Notes under the pieces: generated by a model
What the model was told of the DNA's origin: nothing
The model's input: the letters and a program-made list of their open reading frames with translations, nothing else
The model's database searches: none
DNA from: Scolanthus callimorphus
Lineage: Eukaryota; Cnidaria; Anthozoa; Actiniaria; Edwardsiidae
Assembly (NCBI GenBank): GCA_033964015.1
Contig: CM066923.1
Location: forward strand, 1,736,001 to 1,800,000
Direction of reading: 5' to 3'
Length of the DNA stretch: 64,000 nucleotides
Made by a program: the position numbers and the translations under genes
Shown here: positions 1 to 11,570 of the stretch, one piece after another
How positions within the stretch are numbered: position 1 is the first letter of the stretch
How the letters are laid out: each line of letters begins with the position of its first letter

Positions 1-105
1 GTTTGTCGTTGCTTGGCTTGTTAGGGGCGTGGCAGTTGTCGTTGCTTGGCTTGATAGGGGCGTGGCCGTTGTCGTTACTCGGCTTGTTAGGGGCGTGGCC
101 GTTTC
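1..105. repeat. 33-bp coding minisatellite
   Basis: About three copies of a 33-bp unit, cut by the window edge. In the minus-strand frame of the FMR1-family gene each unit encodes 11 residues close to [11 protein letters not shown], so copy changes would keep the frame. The unit is rich in Gly, His, Pro and Asn, a low-complexity composition that fits the disordered C-terminus of this family. How many copies lie left of the window cannot be seen. Confidence 0.75.
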
Positions 106-3100
106 CAACTTTATCATCCTTCTCGTTCTTTTCCTCAGAGACCGTGACGCCCTCATCTATCGCTCCCACTTCGGTGGGCGTGGGCTCTTTCTCAGCACCC
201 CCCTGATTCTGGTCGCTTTCCCTCTTCCTCCAGTCTCCCTCGGGTCTTCTCCAGTTCTGCGAGAGACTCCCGGTGCTCGGACGAAGCTGCGTGCTGTTAC
301 TGTTTCAGAAATAAAAACACGCTTTATTTTTTCTGCGCACAAATCATCTCATCAGAGCAGTATCTGCTCAACAGGAGCCTGCATCACTTGGTGGCGGGCG
401 TTGTTGGAAATCAGCCATATTCTCCTTCTCAGCAACTAATTTTCGCGAAATTCACAATCTACAATCTAAAAATAGTTTGGATGTAGAACATCTGTCATGA
501 CTTGAGATAAATTGACACTTATCCTTTTGCCCGCTATCGCTCTAGTGATAACGCATATCCACGTTGGGGCGGAGCTAATTCGCCCTCGAAATCCTCACCT
601 GTTCCCCTTTCCCCTGTTAGCTTGTTGAGAATGGCGCGCTTGAGTTTTCCCATGATTCCACGAGCGCTGGTCTTGGCGGTTTCCTCGCCCGTTATGTTGA
701 TGCCTGGTATCACTAGGGTGCTTGTCTTCCTTCCCTTCGCTATTTGATCGTTTACGATTGGACATGAACCACGGAGAAGGCTTCTTATTTCTGCCATCTT
801 TTACTAGAAAAATGATGGAAACAGGCCTTATCAGTCAATCGCCATGTAGCAGATAAAACGCCAACAAAAGTAGAGGTCATTTTCTGACAGGCGCTCTTCA
901 ATCTCTAGATAGATCTTGAAATGCGACCTAAATGCTTGTAAAAGCGCCGACAAAAAAAGTTAAGTGTAAAGCAGGTAAGTTGCCAGGTGTGAGTATCATA
1001 TTCAACGCTATCCATACCAATACAAATATGGTGACTAAATATTTGGCTTGGCGACAAGTTTGTAGAACTTGGTTCCGGATCTTAGAACATTAAGGCTATT
1101 TTCGCCTCCCCTACTGGCATCTCATTTCGTATTAGGAAAAGGGAATTCCTGTGGTATTATTTCGGGGACGAGAAGACTGAGGGCGGGTGTAATCTTCGTA
1201 ACCGTGCCACAGGAGGACCAAACCACAACAAATGCAAAACTAGGACAGATCGGAGGCCACTAACCTTGATCATTCTTCGCCTGTCCTCTTTGCGCAGCGT
1301 GTTCTTCTGCTTCCTCTCTTATTCCTGGAGCTCTGAGGTCGGAGTCGGCGCCCGACGACTAGAATTCTAAATAACGCAGCATCCATATATTATGAGTTGG
1401 CTACCACAGATAAGTGACGCTTGCTGACTTTTCAATGAAACATGGCTACCGCAGGTAAAGTGTTTACCCCACACTCTATACTAGTTACAACAGGGCAAAT
1501 TTAACGACTGTGAAACAAAAAACACGGTACACTGCAAGGTTACGTCACGACATGGTCACGACATGGTTACGAAACGGAACCTCGGCTGTTGGGTGGACGG
1601 AACCGTCGCTTCGTTGCTGTCACGGCACGGTCACGATACGGTGCGTTCCGTGCCGTAACGTTTTTAAAGTCATGTGAAATTTACCCTTAGGAACTACCCC
1701 TATTAAACGTCGAGCGCTTAACTGACCTGTGATCTCCCAGACTCTGTGTATTCACTCTCGCTGCTTGACCGTATCCTGACAGTAGATGGCCGGGCACTTG
1801 TCCCGGGGTCTGTACTGATCGACATCCCCTCACTTAGGTCTCCTCCATAGCTATCGGTCGTCAGGGCCCTATCTCTGCCGGTGCTCCCTGATGCTTCTTG
1901 TACGGGTACCATTAGATTAGTCATTCTCATCTCAGCAGGGGTCGGTATACATGAGGGACCTGTTGGAGGGCTGATACCCATATTTTGAAGCTGCTGGTCC
2001 AAGGTTTCTTTTTCTCGCTTCATCTGTTCAACTTCCTAAAGGTATAAACAAGGTACAAGAAAGGTGATCAACTAAGGTTAGTCAAGGGGAACATCATGCC
2101 ACTTGTGTTAAGATACTGTGCTATTCGGTTGAGCTTGGAATGCCGAAAGTTTTGTCGTTAAGTTTGCACGTTTGTTTTAGTGTTAGAAAGCATGTTGTGA
2201 AGTGGAGTTCGTAATGTTGTTAAAGAGCCTCTGTCAGCCTCCATTTTGTCAGCCTAGCAACATACCGAGACAGAGAAAGCATCCATTTCCATCGGCTGAT
2301 TTAGGGGATGTAGTGCAATATTTTCGATTGAATTCGATAAATGAATAATAAAACTTTGTTTTTAGAAGACTATTTCAAGATTTCAACACGTAATTTGTTG
2401 TCTGATATCGACTGAAAACAATAACAAAGGAGTGGCTGACAAGGGCTCTTTAAGGAAAAGCTCGATTTTCTATATCGCGACATTCCTTAACAACGTTATG
2501 AACCGGTCTTAGCAACATGCTTTTTGAAACACAAAACTAAACGTTAAAATTTATCGACCAAACTATAGGCATTCCATGCTCAACTGAAGCGAAGTATCAA
2601 TAGGGCTAAAGTTGTATTCGAACTGCAGCCACAAAAAAGGGCAGTAGTCGAACGTCACCGTGAAAGTTGCTGTGCAGTAACGTAGCAACGTGTAGCCTGC
2701 TTGCAGGCAGTGAAACGTTGTTTTTATGGCGAGACCCGCGGGGAGTGCGCGATCGCCACCGCCATTTTGGATTTTGTAGCGCATGCCCTTGCCCCAAAAC
2801 CGCGCAATCCAAATCCAATATGGCGACCGCGATAAAAAAACACATATCAACTGGTTATCTGCATAGTAAAGAACAGACATCTACTATACGTCAGGGCCAC
2901 TATGGGGTGGGGAACATTTGGGGACAAAACGTGGGCAAATACTGGGGAAGTTCTCCGGCGACAGGTATGGGCCATCTTGGAAAGGGTTAAAGTTCTTATA
3001 TTTTGAGCTAATAACTTCTATCAATTATAAAATACGTCCTTTTCTCACCTTTAGATGTGCAATGTGATAGTCCAACATCATCTTACAGTTGTCTATGCAC

Positions 3101-6100
3101 TCTCTTGTGCCGACAAACAGAAATGAAACCTCTCTCTACAAGATAATAATAGGAGTTTGGCATGAGTACTGATAGTGGCCAAAACAGGTGCTGAAACAAA
3201 TTTGTGTGCATTACATTGCCCGTTAACCCAGCATAATATTTAAGTATCCCCTTACTAACCTGCAGTGGGTGCAGTAGGTAGATAATGGTAGAGAATGGCA
3301 TTCTCTCTCAAAAGATCAAAGGTACTTTTGCAAGGCTTTCACAAAACTTTATATCCATTCACTACTTACAAAATATCCGCTAATTTACAAGTGATGAAGG
3401 GTTACAGGAAAAAAAAACGATACATTACAAGGTTCACGGACTACTTTACCATTGGGCTGGAAAACAAACAAAGACCAACAAATACATGTGCCTTCTTGAA
3501 ATCTTCAAACTAGTCTCAAACAACTTAACATATAATATGCCGGGGTCACACTTGGCACACTTGGCTGTGTCCATTCTGAATACTGCTAGTATGTGCATCG
3601 CCTCACAGGAAAACGTTTGTGGACAGCTAACCTTAGCTTGCTTCTCTTCTTCCGTTTGGTTTTCAGCTGGTGGATCTATCTTGACCCTGGTTACACCAGA
3701 TCTGTCCACAATATCCTGGATAATACGACCATTCCTACCAATCACCTTGCCTGCATGAAAAAGTACCATATGCAGTTCAGCTTCTACTGATTACAAAGAC
3801 TCTATGGGAATATCAGTGCTGACAGTTACAGTATAATTGTCAAACCCAGGGACCCTTACCCAAATTTCTTGGGTGCACCAAAAACGCGGGTGAAAAACAA
3901 TTAAAAGGAAAATAATTTTCAGGTGTTTCAAGAAATGGGCTGCAGGACTCACCAACAAGAGGTTTATACACATAGACTGTCTCTTCTGCAAATTCCAATA
4001 AACGGCGTGCTTCACTCACAGCCCTATCACTCTGTCAACATAATAACAAATAAAAATAAACATGTAAAATCACGCTGAACGGCACCACTGACAGCCAAGC
4101 AACCATAAGCACAGACACAGAGGGCGATCACTGCCAGGGGGTTTATTATGTCATTAGTGATTCTTTACACCCCCCTGGAACTGGGCAGGGCAAGACAGGA
4201 CCTCGGTTCATTGTCCCATCGGAAAGATGTTTCCTTAACATGTATTACTAAGCACAAGAAGTTGCCTTGGAGATACTCAAGGACGAAAATGGACCTGATG
4301 GGGGCTTGTGTGCCAGATGAAGTGGATCAGAATAAAGAAAAAACAACATGTATCGAAAGGGGAGAGTAGGGGTGGGGTGCTCCCCATTGGTATGTTGTCA
4401 AGATTACATGCTTCACAGTGGTGATCTGGGTAATGCAACAGCTAACTTGAGCTCTATTAATACATTTTTCAATGCATGTTTCTTGGGCAATTCAACATTA
4501 CTTCATGCTTTTTTATTTAGTAATGATTGCCTCCAAAATTACAATAGCTGTAAGATGTGAGGTTTATCTAACTTACATCGCCACATATATTGAATGTACA
4601 GTTCTCCTCATCCACCTCAATAGACATAATTCCTGGCAGTTTCCTGGCTTGCTGGATATTAGCACCCTGTGCACCTATTGCCAGCCCCATTAGATGCTCT
4701 GGTAGCTTCAGCTTATCTAGGATTCCCATCTGCCTCTTGGCTACCTACAGTGACAAATGTGGAACATGTTATTTTTATCCAGTAGATTGTGTAAGTCTCG
4801 CAGTCACTGTATATGGGGAATTATATTTTGGTTTAAAAAAGGGGTACATACATACATACATCTTTGTTCAGCCACGTTGGACAAAATCAACTCACAATAT
4901 ACAAGGTGTAAAATCTGCTGATTTCCATGTAGGACGCAGAAAATAATGATAAAATGCATCTGTCCGCTACTGTTCCTTACCTCTAATTGCCTGGCAGTTT
5001 CATCTGACCAGGACTGGAGAAGCATCTTGGTACGCAAACTTCTAAAATGCATCTCACTTAGCATGGCTGCTCGTTTGACAGGTAGCTCATTTCTTGACTG
5101 TCAATTCAGCAACAAAAAGTATAAGAATGGCTCTTGGTTTCTATTCTGTCACATAGATTGTATGGATGGCAATAGATATTAGATCTCTTCAAGACAACAC
5201 CTCAAATTGTATATTTTATTCTACAATCCACTATCGAAATAGAACAGTTTGATAGGACTATGCATCATTAGTCAAATCACACTAGTGGTCTATTATCAAT
5301 GCTGCGTTCTGATTGGTTGAGCTACTAGTAGGCTATAAGTTATAGCCTACTAGTAGCGAAAAGTGTCGGATTTGAAAGCCAGAAAATGGCAAATGACCAG
5401 AACAAAAACACTTTTTTGGCGATACAAATTGACCTACTAGTGTGATTTGACTAAAACAATTATTCCTCTCGCCCTCATGGCCTCTGAGTCAAGAGCCCAC
5501 TCGGGCTCGAGGAATAATTGTTAAATACCAATACAATAGTACTACCTTATTATTATTTTTATTACTATAATCATTACCTGTCAGTGCTTCCCACCAGTAC
5601 TTACCAGAACAACAAGAACATTGAGATGCTCATTATACCCCACACATGCTGCACAGCATTGTTTCTTGAACTCTCTGTGAGCTCCTTCATCTCTACAACT
5701 GCAAAAGGTTAACAAACACAGATAGCAGGTCAGCATATTATTTTGAAAGCAGAGATGGGATCGCAATAATCCCCTTGGATCCAAGATTCCATGTGGATCA
5801 CATTTTGAGCCTGTTAGTTCAGAAAGCTGAACTCCTGTGTCATGGTTGCTGCTGAGCAAATTACCTGAGTTTCCCTTTGTCCAGATGTTGCAGGATGTAT
5901 CAAAAGAATCTGATAGCCACCAACCCTTCAAAGAGTATATTTTTCTCTCCTGGTTGGGTAATATTTTGCAGGAATTCCATTTTTGCACAGCAACATTAGC
6001 TACAGCATTTTGTTTTCCCTGTCAAATTTGCAGCTTATTTGTTGTGCTTCAAAACTTACATGAGCTTGAGGTCCTGTGGAACGTCAATCATGACTTTGTA

Positions 6101-9013
6101 GTACATTTGTCTGCTGATAGGACCACTAAGAGAAAACAGAACCGCAGTATATTAATTAAGACATACAGGAAAAATAATCATCATATATCTGAGATTGATT
6201 CTGCTGCAACTCGAAAACATTTTTGATGAAACTTACGAGTGAAATTTAGAATAAACTACTATATAGTGTTAAAATTAAGATTCTAACAAATCAAAACTTC
6301 AGAGGCCATCCAAATAAAACCTACATTTTGACACTACCACTATATTAGCATCACTGTCTAAGAAATATAATAACTAGAGATGGTTATAGAGCAGGGGCGG
6401 ATCAAGACTTGGAAGGGACGCTTTACTGAAGGGAAGGCACCATTATATTATTAAACATCCCCCTGGCCCCTCCCCTGGTAGAGTTCAACTTACTTCTGGC
6501 TTACAGGCCTGATTCTTTCCCTTGGGACAATCTCATTAAAAGTTGCATCCCAGCCAGAGTACTGAATTACAAAGAACTGCAAATAAAAGAGTCATGTCAA
6601 ATGTCTACTACAGTGACCTCTAATCACAGGGCTGTAAGGGTAATTTGTTCAAAATACAAAATTTGGGGACACAAGCCAAAAAGACCTGGTACACCCCCTC
6701 CCCTGTTTGCTAAATTCTGGCTCCACCACTGCATTAGCAGGCAGTAAAATGAATTTCTGACAGCAAGAGAAAGTAAGTCCATAAAGAGGGCTTGTGTCAT
6801 ACCTCTCCTTTCTTGTTGATGATCTTAGCAGGCCACCACCCACAAGGTTCATTGTCATCAGCGTGGGTATACACCTATGTAGTCAATACAAAAATGAATT
6901 TGCTGCCTGGTATAGACAATACAATACAATACAATAATTTATTTAGAGTCAGTGACGTAGGGAGAGGTTACCTGGGCTCCCGAGCCATAAGCTCATGTGA
7001 ATAACGCGCGACTATTACATTTAACTTCAATTACAATTACAAGACAAGATACTTCGAAAATTATATAAAATTACATTGAGATGACATATAACGATTATGA
7101 TTGCAGGCATTTGCTGCACTGGCAGCCATAGTAGTTGATGCCCTTTAAGAGGGACTTAAATTCAGAAAGAGACATTTGAAAGCACACTCTTTCATGTGAA
7201 ATGGCTGATTTTCACACAGCAATTTGTTGGGCCATCTGTTTTTTGAGCTGCGGCTTATTTGATTTCCTAAAGGAAATTTAGGCCAGATAGGAATTTTTTT
7301 ATTTTGTTACAGTTGGGCCAACACTGAATGAAGCTTACAAGAAATACTTGTCATCGATTTACTGTGTGAAAATGAGCCATTTGAGGTAGAGCAGAGTGTT
7401 GAAGCATCCTGATTTGGTCAGGATTTTTGAGCTCTAGAAATATCTGAATCCCAGTGTGACATAAAAAAATCCTGATTTTGTGCTATACTACCATTTGCAT
7501 CCATCCATGAAGCATGACGATTTTTTCACTTGGTTTATGTTTCAAATGTGCATGTTTTGTTTAAAAAATAGTTGTTTCCTGCTCTCTTTTAATTGGCTGA
7601 AAAATAAGGGTCAAAACAGCGTGTAAGAAACGTGACTACTTCTCAACAAAACTTTAAATGTAAACCAACACGAAAAAATAGTCATGTTTCATGAATGGAC
7701 GCAAATGGTAGTAACAACTACCATTTTTCCTGTTACTTTCTTTTCATGCCATATTTTTATATAACAGGTTAAAACAGCCAGGTCTCAATTTTGTGAGGTG
7801 GTGGTCTGTTTTGAGAGTAAATAAAGTATTTATAAGAATGGAGGTGCTTCCATAAGAAATTTTTCACAATCAATAATTGCAAAAATAAACATAAATTATA
7901 TGCCAACATAATCTAAATGTAATACAAACTACTGAAGGTTTATGACTAGGGTGTTAAAGGTCAAATTGTAAGATTTCATTGAGGAAAAATAAGTTAGAAT
8001 ACTAAAACAATTACCTTGTGTGTAGCTAGTTCGATATTTTTGTTTGTGTCTAACGTTGATCACTCTTTGAAAGCGAAGCCCCCCAAAACAGAAAACTTGA
8101 ATACGCCGAAAATCAAGAGCTGGACATCGACATTGTGCAATGCGTTCAAAAAGCCAAGGCAAGTTGCCAAAAACTATGGCGAAAATAATCTTGTTAACTT
8201 ACAGAAACCGGGCGATAAATGCATTGAATAAAAGAAGAACTCCGGAAAAAGCAAATGTAGATATTTCCAAAAATACAAATGTTGTATTTGAAGAAAACAC
8301 GAGGAAAGAAAGTCTAGATCTGAGGTGAGCTCTTGTTTCTGTTCGCCAGTGAGCCACGTGAATGAATACGACATAAACATTACACACACAAAAGAACTCA
8401 GTTTCGCGCGACCTCGTCAATTGCATATTAAAACAAACCAACAAAATAGTCGAAAAAGCCTCAGATCTTCGCTATAAGGTAAAAAAGGCTTAAGAAAACT
8501 TCGGTAGATCCTCAAGTACGTATTTTGAAGGTAAATGTGTTTGTCGTATCAATTTGAGAGACAAAAACAAGGAGAAGAAATCTTGCGCAATGATGAGCAT
8601 AGTCACATGTGGTCTCCGAAGAGAGAGTTGTAGAAATGTTTGGATGTTATACCTCAACTTCGTCATCAACGTAAATCTCTTTTCGCTGTAGAGATGAAGG
8701 AGGAAGGCGGACCTCTTCATAGGGAACCCGTTTAGGGTTATTTAAGCTGCAGAAAATATCGAAACGATTAAATTAACAAAGAGAAATTGCAAGTAAACAC
8801 TGACAAACCGCCGAGCGCGCGTAAACGACAGTCACTCACTCGTTGAGAAGAGCTACGCTAACTTGATCTTGATGAATGTTCCTCACATAACCCTGACGTA
8901 ATTGACGGAAAAATGTGTTAGCTAAGTATCTTTGCAGGTTTTATATTGTTTCGTCGTTGTACCTTATAATAAGCGCCATTTTTCCCGCACACTTCTACCG
9001 CGAGTTCCTCCAT
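1..9013 (-). CDS. FMR1: FMR1/FXR-family RNA-binding protein (3' end outside window)
   Basis: RNA-binding regulator of translation, expected in cytoplasmic granules. Fourteen coding exons, read right to left: 8963-9013, 8840-8892, 8653-8746, 6803-6874, 6494-6576, 6060-6125, 5605-5698, 4981-5097, 4577-4744, 3953-4031, 3632-3750, 3049-3135, 1727-2035, and 286 running off the left edge. The first 13 give 464 codons in one frame. The protein starts [17 protein letters not shown]. Two Tudor/Agenet repeats lie at about 4-50 and 63-115 (EPCGWWPAK at the second), then the KH0 region, KH1 with GAQG loop (234-237) and KH2 with GRNG loop (297-300). An NES-like segment ([17 protein letters not shown]) follows. 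Sizes 51, 53, 94, 72, 94, 117 and 79 equal the human FMR1 exons as I remember them; 83+66 equals human exon 5 split by an extra intron. Both KH loops look intact. The C-terminal exon ([16 protein letters not shown] onward) is less conserved, and its acceptor at 287 was chosen by phase. Confidence 0.93.
534..797 (-). other. Open frame in FMR1-family intron, possible alternative exon
   Basis: An 87-residue ATG-initiated frame lying in the last visible intron of the FMR1-family gene, on the same strand. It has a usable acceptor just before the ATG and a strong internal donor (ACAG|GTGAGG near 586). Using that donor would leave phase 1, which does not join in frame to the exon starting at 286. 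I do not recognise the protein. It could be an alternative exon, a transposon remnant or chance. Confidence 0.25.
1534..1664. repeat. Imperfect GC-rich foldback
   Basis: Arms built from repeats of CACGACATGGT-like words on the left and their complement (GTCACGGCACGGTCACGATAC) on the right. Pairing is imperfect. It sits in an FMR1-family intron and carries no open frame. Confidence 0.4.
5268..5454. mobile_element. Short TIR element (MITE) with TTAGTCAAATCACACTAGT ends
   Basis: A 187-bp element with near-perfect 19-bp terminal inverted repeats, no coding capacity, in the FMR1-family intron between exons 5605-5698 and 4981-5097. It contains an internal palindrome around 5322-5362 (GCTACTAGTAGGCTATA and its complement). 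Confidence 0.75.
5455..5522. repeat. Small hairpin with AACAATTATTCCTC arms
   Basis: A 68-bp inverted repeat directly abutting the preceding MITE. The arms are about 14 bp around a GC-richer centre. It may be a second tiny foldback element inserted beside the first. Confidence 0.55.
6917..6936. repeat. (CAATA)n microsatellite
   Basis: Four perfect CAATA units followed by AT-rich sequence, in an FMR1-family intron just upstream of the exon at 6803-6874. Confidence 0.7.
7486..7713. mobile_element. Foldback MITE, TACTACCATTTGC ends
   Basis: A 228-bp element whose two ends are complementary for about 60 bp with scattered mismatches (TACTACCATTTGCATCCATC against its reverse complement at 7660-7713). 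No coding capacity. It lies in the third intron of the FMR1-family gene. Confidence 0.7.
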
Positions 9014-9049
9014 CTTCCATCAGGTTGCTCAACTCTGCACGCTCCCAGG

Positions 9050-9138
9050 GCATGCTGGGATGTCAACAACTCTCCTCGTTGTTTTTACAAGGAACCGGAA
9101 GTACAACAATAAAGATGTTTTATAAAACCACTTCCGGT
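9050..9138. promoter_or_regulatory. Proximal promoter of the FMR1-family gene
   Basis: Immediately upstream of the minus-strand start codon (9013-9011). It holds two ETS/GABP-type sites in inverted orientation, ACCGGAAGT at 9094-9102 and ACTTCCGGT at 9130-9138. A TCCCAGCATGCCCTGGGA block (complement of 9045-9062) resembles the ZNF143/Staf site. No TATA box is evident. The motifs are read by eye; activity is inferred. Confidence 0.5.
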
Positions 9139-9496
9139 TCTTGTAGGGCGCGCGCTCTCAGATATGTCTAAAAAGTATTGGTGACTCACTGTCTGATTTT
9201 GTTTACCGGAGTTGTTACTGAGCAAGACAGAGGGACAAAACACTACATAGATCGTCAGATAGAGCGGATTTCAGATGGATTTTATTCTGGCCGTTTATTT
9301 GATATACACAGCTTCATCAAATGTAATGTATCCTCTCGAGTTTCAAATCACACTATCATTCTTTCAATTTTGGACCTATATGTACCTTATTCGGGTGAGA
9401 ACCCCCTAAAAATACCTATTTTTTCTTACCATATTGTTTTCTATTTTAGAACCCCTAAAAAATACCAGATCGCCGACCATTTGCTTGATACTTGAT

Positions 9497-9537
<41 letters not shown>
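9497..9537. repeat. 41-bp poly-G tract
   Basis: An uninterrupted run of 41 G about 480 bp upstream of the FMR1-family start, followed closely by a C7 run. Length may be unreliable in assembly. Confidence 0.8.
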
Positions 9538-10320
9538 CTGATTCCCCCCCAAAAAAAATTCGAGCAAGCCTCTGACCTAGAAAAAAACTATCGCGCAAGC
9601 AAAGCTGGTGGCGAAAAAAAAAATCGAGCAAACTCACTTTAAAACTCTCTCCTGATTTACCATTTTTAGGGAACCTGATGTCTTTATAATAGAGGGATTT
9701 TTTGGTCGCGCTGCGCGCTCGCCATCTACAACAATTAAAACGCTTAGATATTCGTTTTAAAATTTAAATAATTTCAGAAAACGATAAGTAAAGGTTTACT
9801 TACTTTCAACTGATATGTCCAAAATTGCAGCAGCGTCGCGCTCATTAAAAAAGCGTGTGCTGTGGTGTAGTATTTACAAACTATAACATCGTAAGTACTA
9901 GGCATGATTAATTTTTGAAAATTTGTATGATGTTTTTATTCAGTGACACCATTTCTTCAGCGTGATTCTCATCTCCCAGAAATAAAAGTATCATTAACCT
10001 CGTAGATTTTCGAAATCGCAGCGCGCTTCATACAAGAAACATACAAGCAAACTTCTCAGTTGTCAGCCCTCGAATCGAACTGATCCAGATGCTGAGATTT
10101 CGCGAAATGCTAACATAACAGGAGAGCATGAAATCAAACTTTACTTGAAGTGATCAATTGCCGTTTTGAGGGCGAAATCATTTAAGTGATGTCTCGAACC
10201 AAAAAAAGAAATATCGAGCACAGTCACGTTCTAGGAAAAAAAAATCGAGCAGCAAAACTGGACGCGAAAAAAAATATCGAGCCCAAAAAAATTTGCCACT
10301 CCCCCCATCAAATCAAATGT
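9538..10320. repeat. Degenerate interspersed repeat region with GAAAAAAAATCGAGCA words
   Basis: The motif (G)AAAAAAAATCGAGCA recurs at about 9550, 9617, 10210, 10235 and 10267, with shared flanks of the type CTAG(G)AAAAAAA and GC(A)AAACTGG. A relative lies near 11790. This suggests decayed tandem or dispersed copies of one repeat. No coding frame was identified. Confidence 0.45.
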
Positions 10321-11204
10321 TCCGTCCCTTAGTTCAGAATGTTTAAAAACATTGCATTTGCGAGCATCTGGAGCGCATGCGCATGAACTTCGTTTCACTA
10401 TGCGCAATATCGTTCTCACGAGGAAGTTCAATGAAGAAGCAATATCATTCTGCTATCTCTTTTTGAACGATCATATCTTGAAATGTGTTCGCAATGTCAT
10501 TTTCAGTGCTTTCTGAAAGTCCCGGCAAAAAGATATCCTATTCATTTTCTTTTTCAAAATGCGCTATCACTTTCTGGCCTAACACCTCATTTTGCTGCCA
10601 TAAAATTTATGTTCACAACATGTACCGAAAACGAAAAAAAGGCACGTTTCTTGGATATTCATATGTTCGACGGTTCTTGCATTACGTACAAACACTACGT
10701 ACGGCCCGATTGCAACAATACTGGCGACTTCGATCACAAGGCCTTCCAAGGAAACTGAAGATTAGAAAAGTCAATTCAATTCCATTTCAAATTTATATAT
10801 TTTTCAAACAGCATATGCCTCACGTGGCATTACACAGGTCAACAGAGGCACAAACAGATATAACAGAAAGGGGGTTATTATATTGAATGAAGTAGACGGA
10901 AAGATAACACCTTCTGTAAGGATCAGATTAGGTGGAGACTCTGGGTTTGTCGATTGTGTTTTGTGGCAAAAATATGGATCTCGCATTAAAATCCTTCTGG
11001 CATCTTGGTTATTTTAGTCTCTCCAAAATGTATAAATGTACTTTTTCATGGCATTAGTGGCTGTGAAAACTAAAATGAAAATTGTACAATTATATAAGAT
11101 ACAGTTGTTGTATTCTTAACAATGAAATAAAAGACAGAGCGGAAATGGGAACCCTGCACTCTATGAATACGTAAGATTTTTTTTTTCAAGCATCAGTCCA
11201 AACC

Positions 11205-11570
11205 AAGAGTGGATTAACAAGAGTTAGAATCTTTCCCTACTGTATTTGTCCACATCACAGTCAGAAAAGTGTCTATTTTTAGATTTGAGTTTCGCGCGCG
11301 AAAGTATTCGAATGCTCAGGCTCGAATGCTCGTATACCCAATACACAACAAAATAGAGAATATCCTACCTTATCTTTGCGATTTTAACGGTTTTTCCATT
11401 GATCTGCGATTTAATTTTAGGCTGGATCTCACAACTTTTCGCGTGGCGAGAAAGTGGGAACCCTGTGGATGACGAATTTTCGCGGGCATTCTAGTTCTAA
11501 AAATAGACACTTTTCTGACTGTGATTCGGGCGTACATAGTAAATATGGAAACTCTTGGTAATTCACTCTT
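11205..11570. mobile_element. MITE with 9-bp target duplication, Mutator-like
   Basis: A 366-bp element flanked by a perfect 9-bp direct repeat GTCCAAACC (11196-11204 and 11571-11579). The terminal inverted repeats start AAGAGTGGATTAACAAGAG on the left and AAGAGTGAATTACCAAGAG on the right. A second, nearly perfect block of about 29 bp lies further in (ATCACAGTCAGAAAAGTGTC and on). Total arm length is about 80 bp. A 9-bp duplication and long TIRs fit Mutator-like elements. No transposase, so non-autonomous. Confidence 0.85.

Noticed and set aside
9178..9495. 105-residue plus-strand frame beside the FMR1-family promoter
   Set aside because: Starts at TTG, contains repeated ACCCCCTAAAAA words and has no domain.
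10483..10886. Two overlapping plus-strand frames of 91 and 133 residues
   Set aside because: They overlap in different frames, match no family I know, and lie in repeat-derived intergenic DNA.
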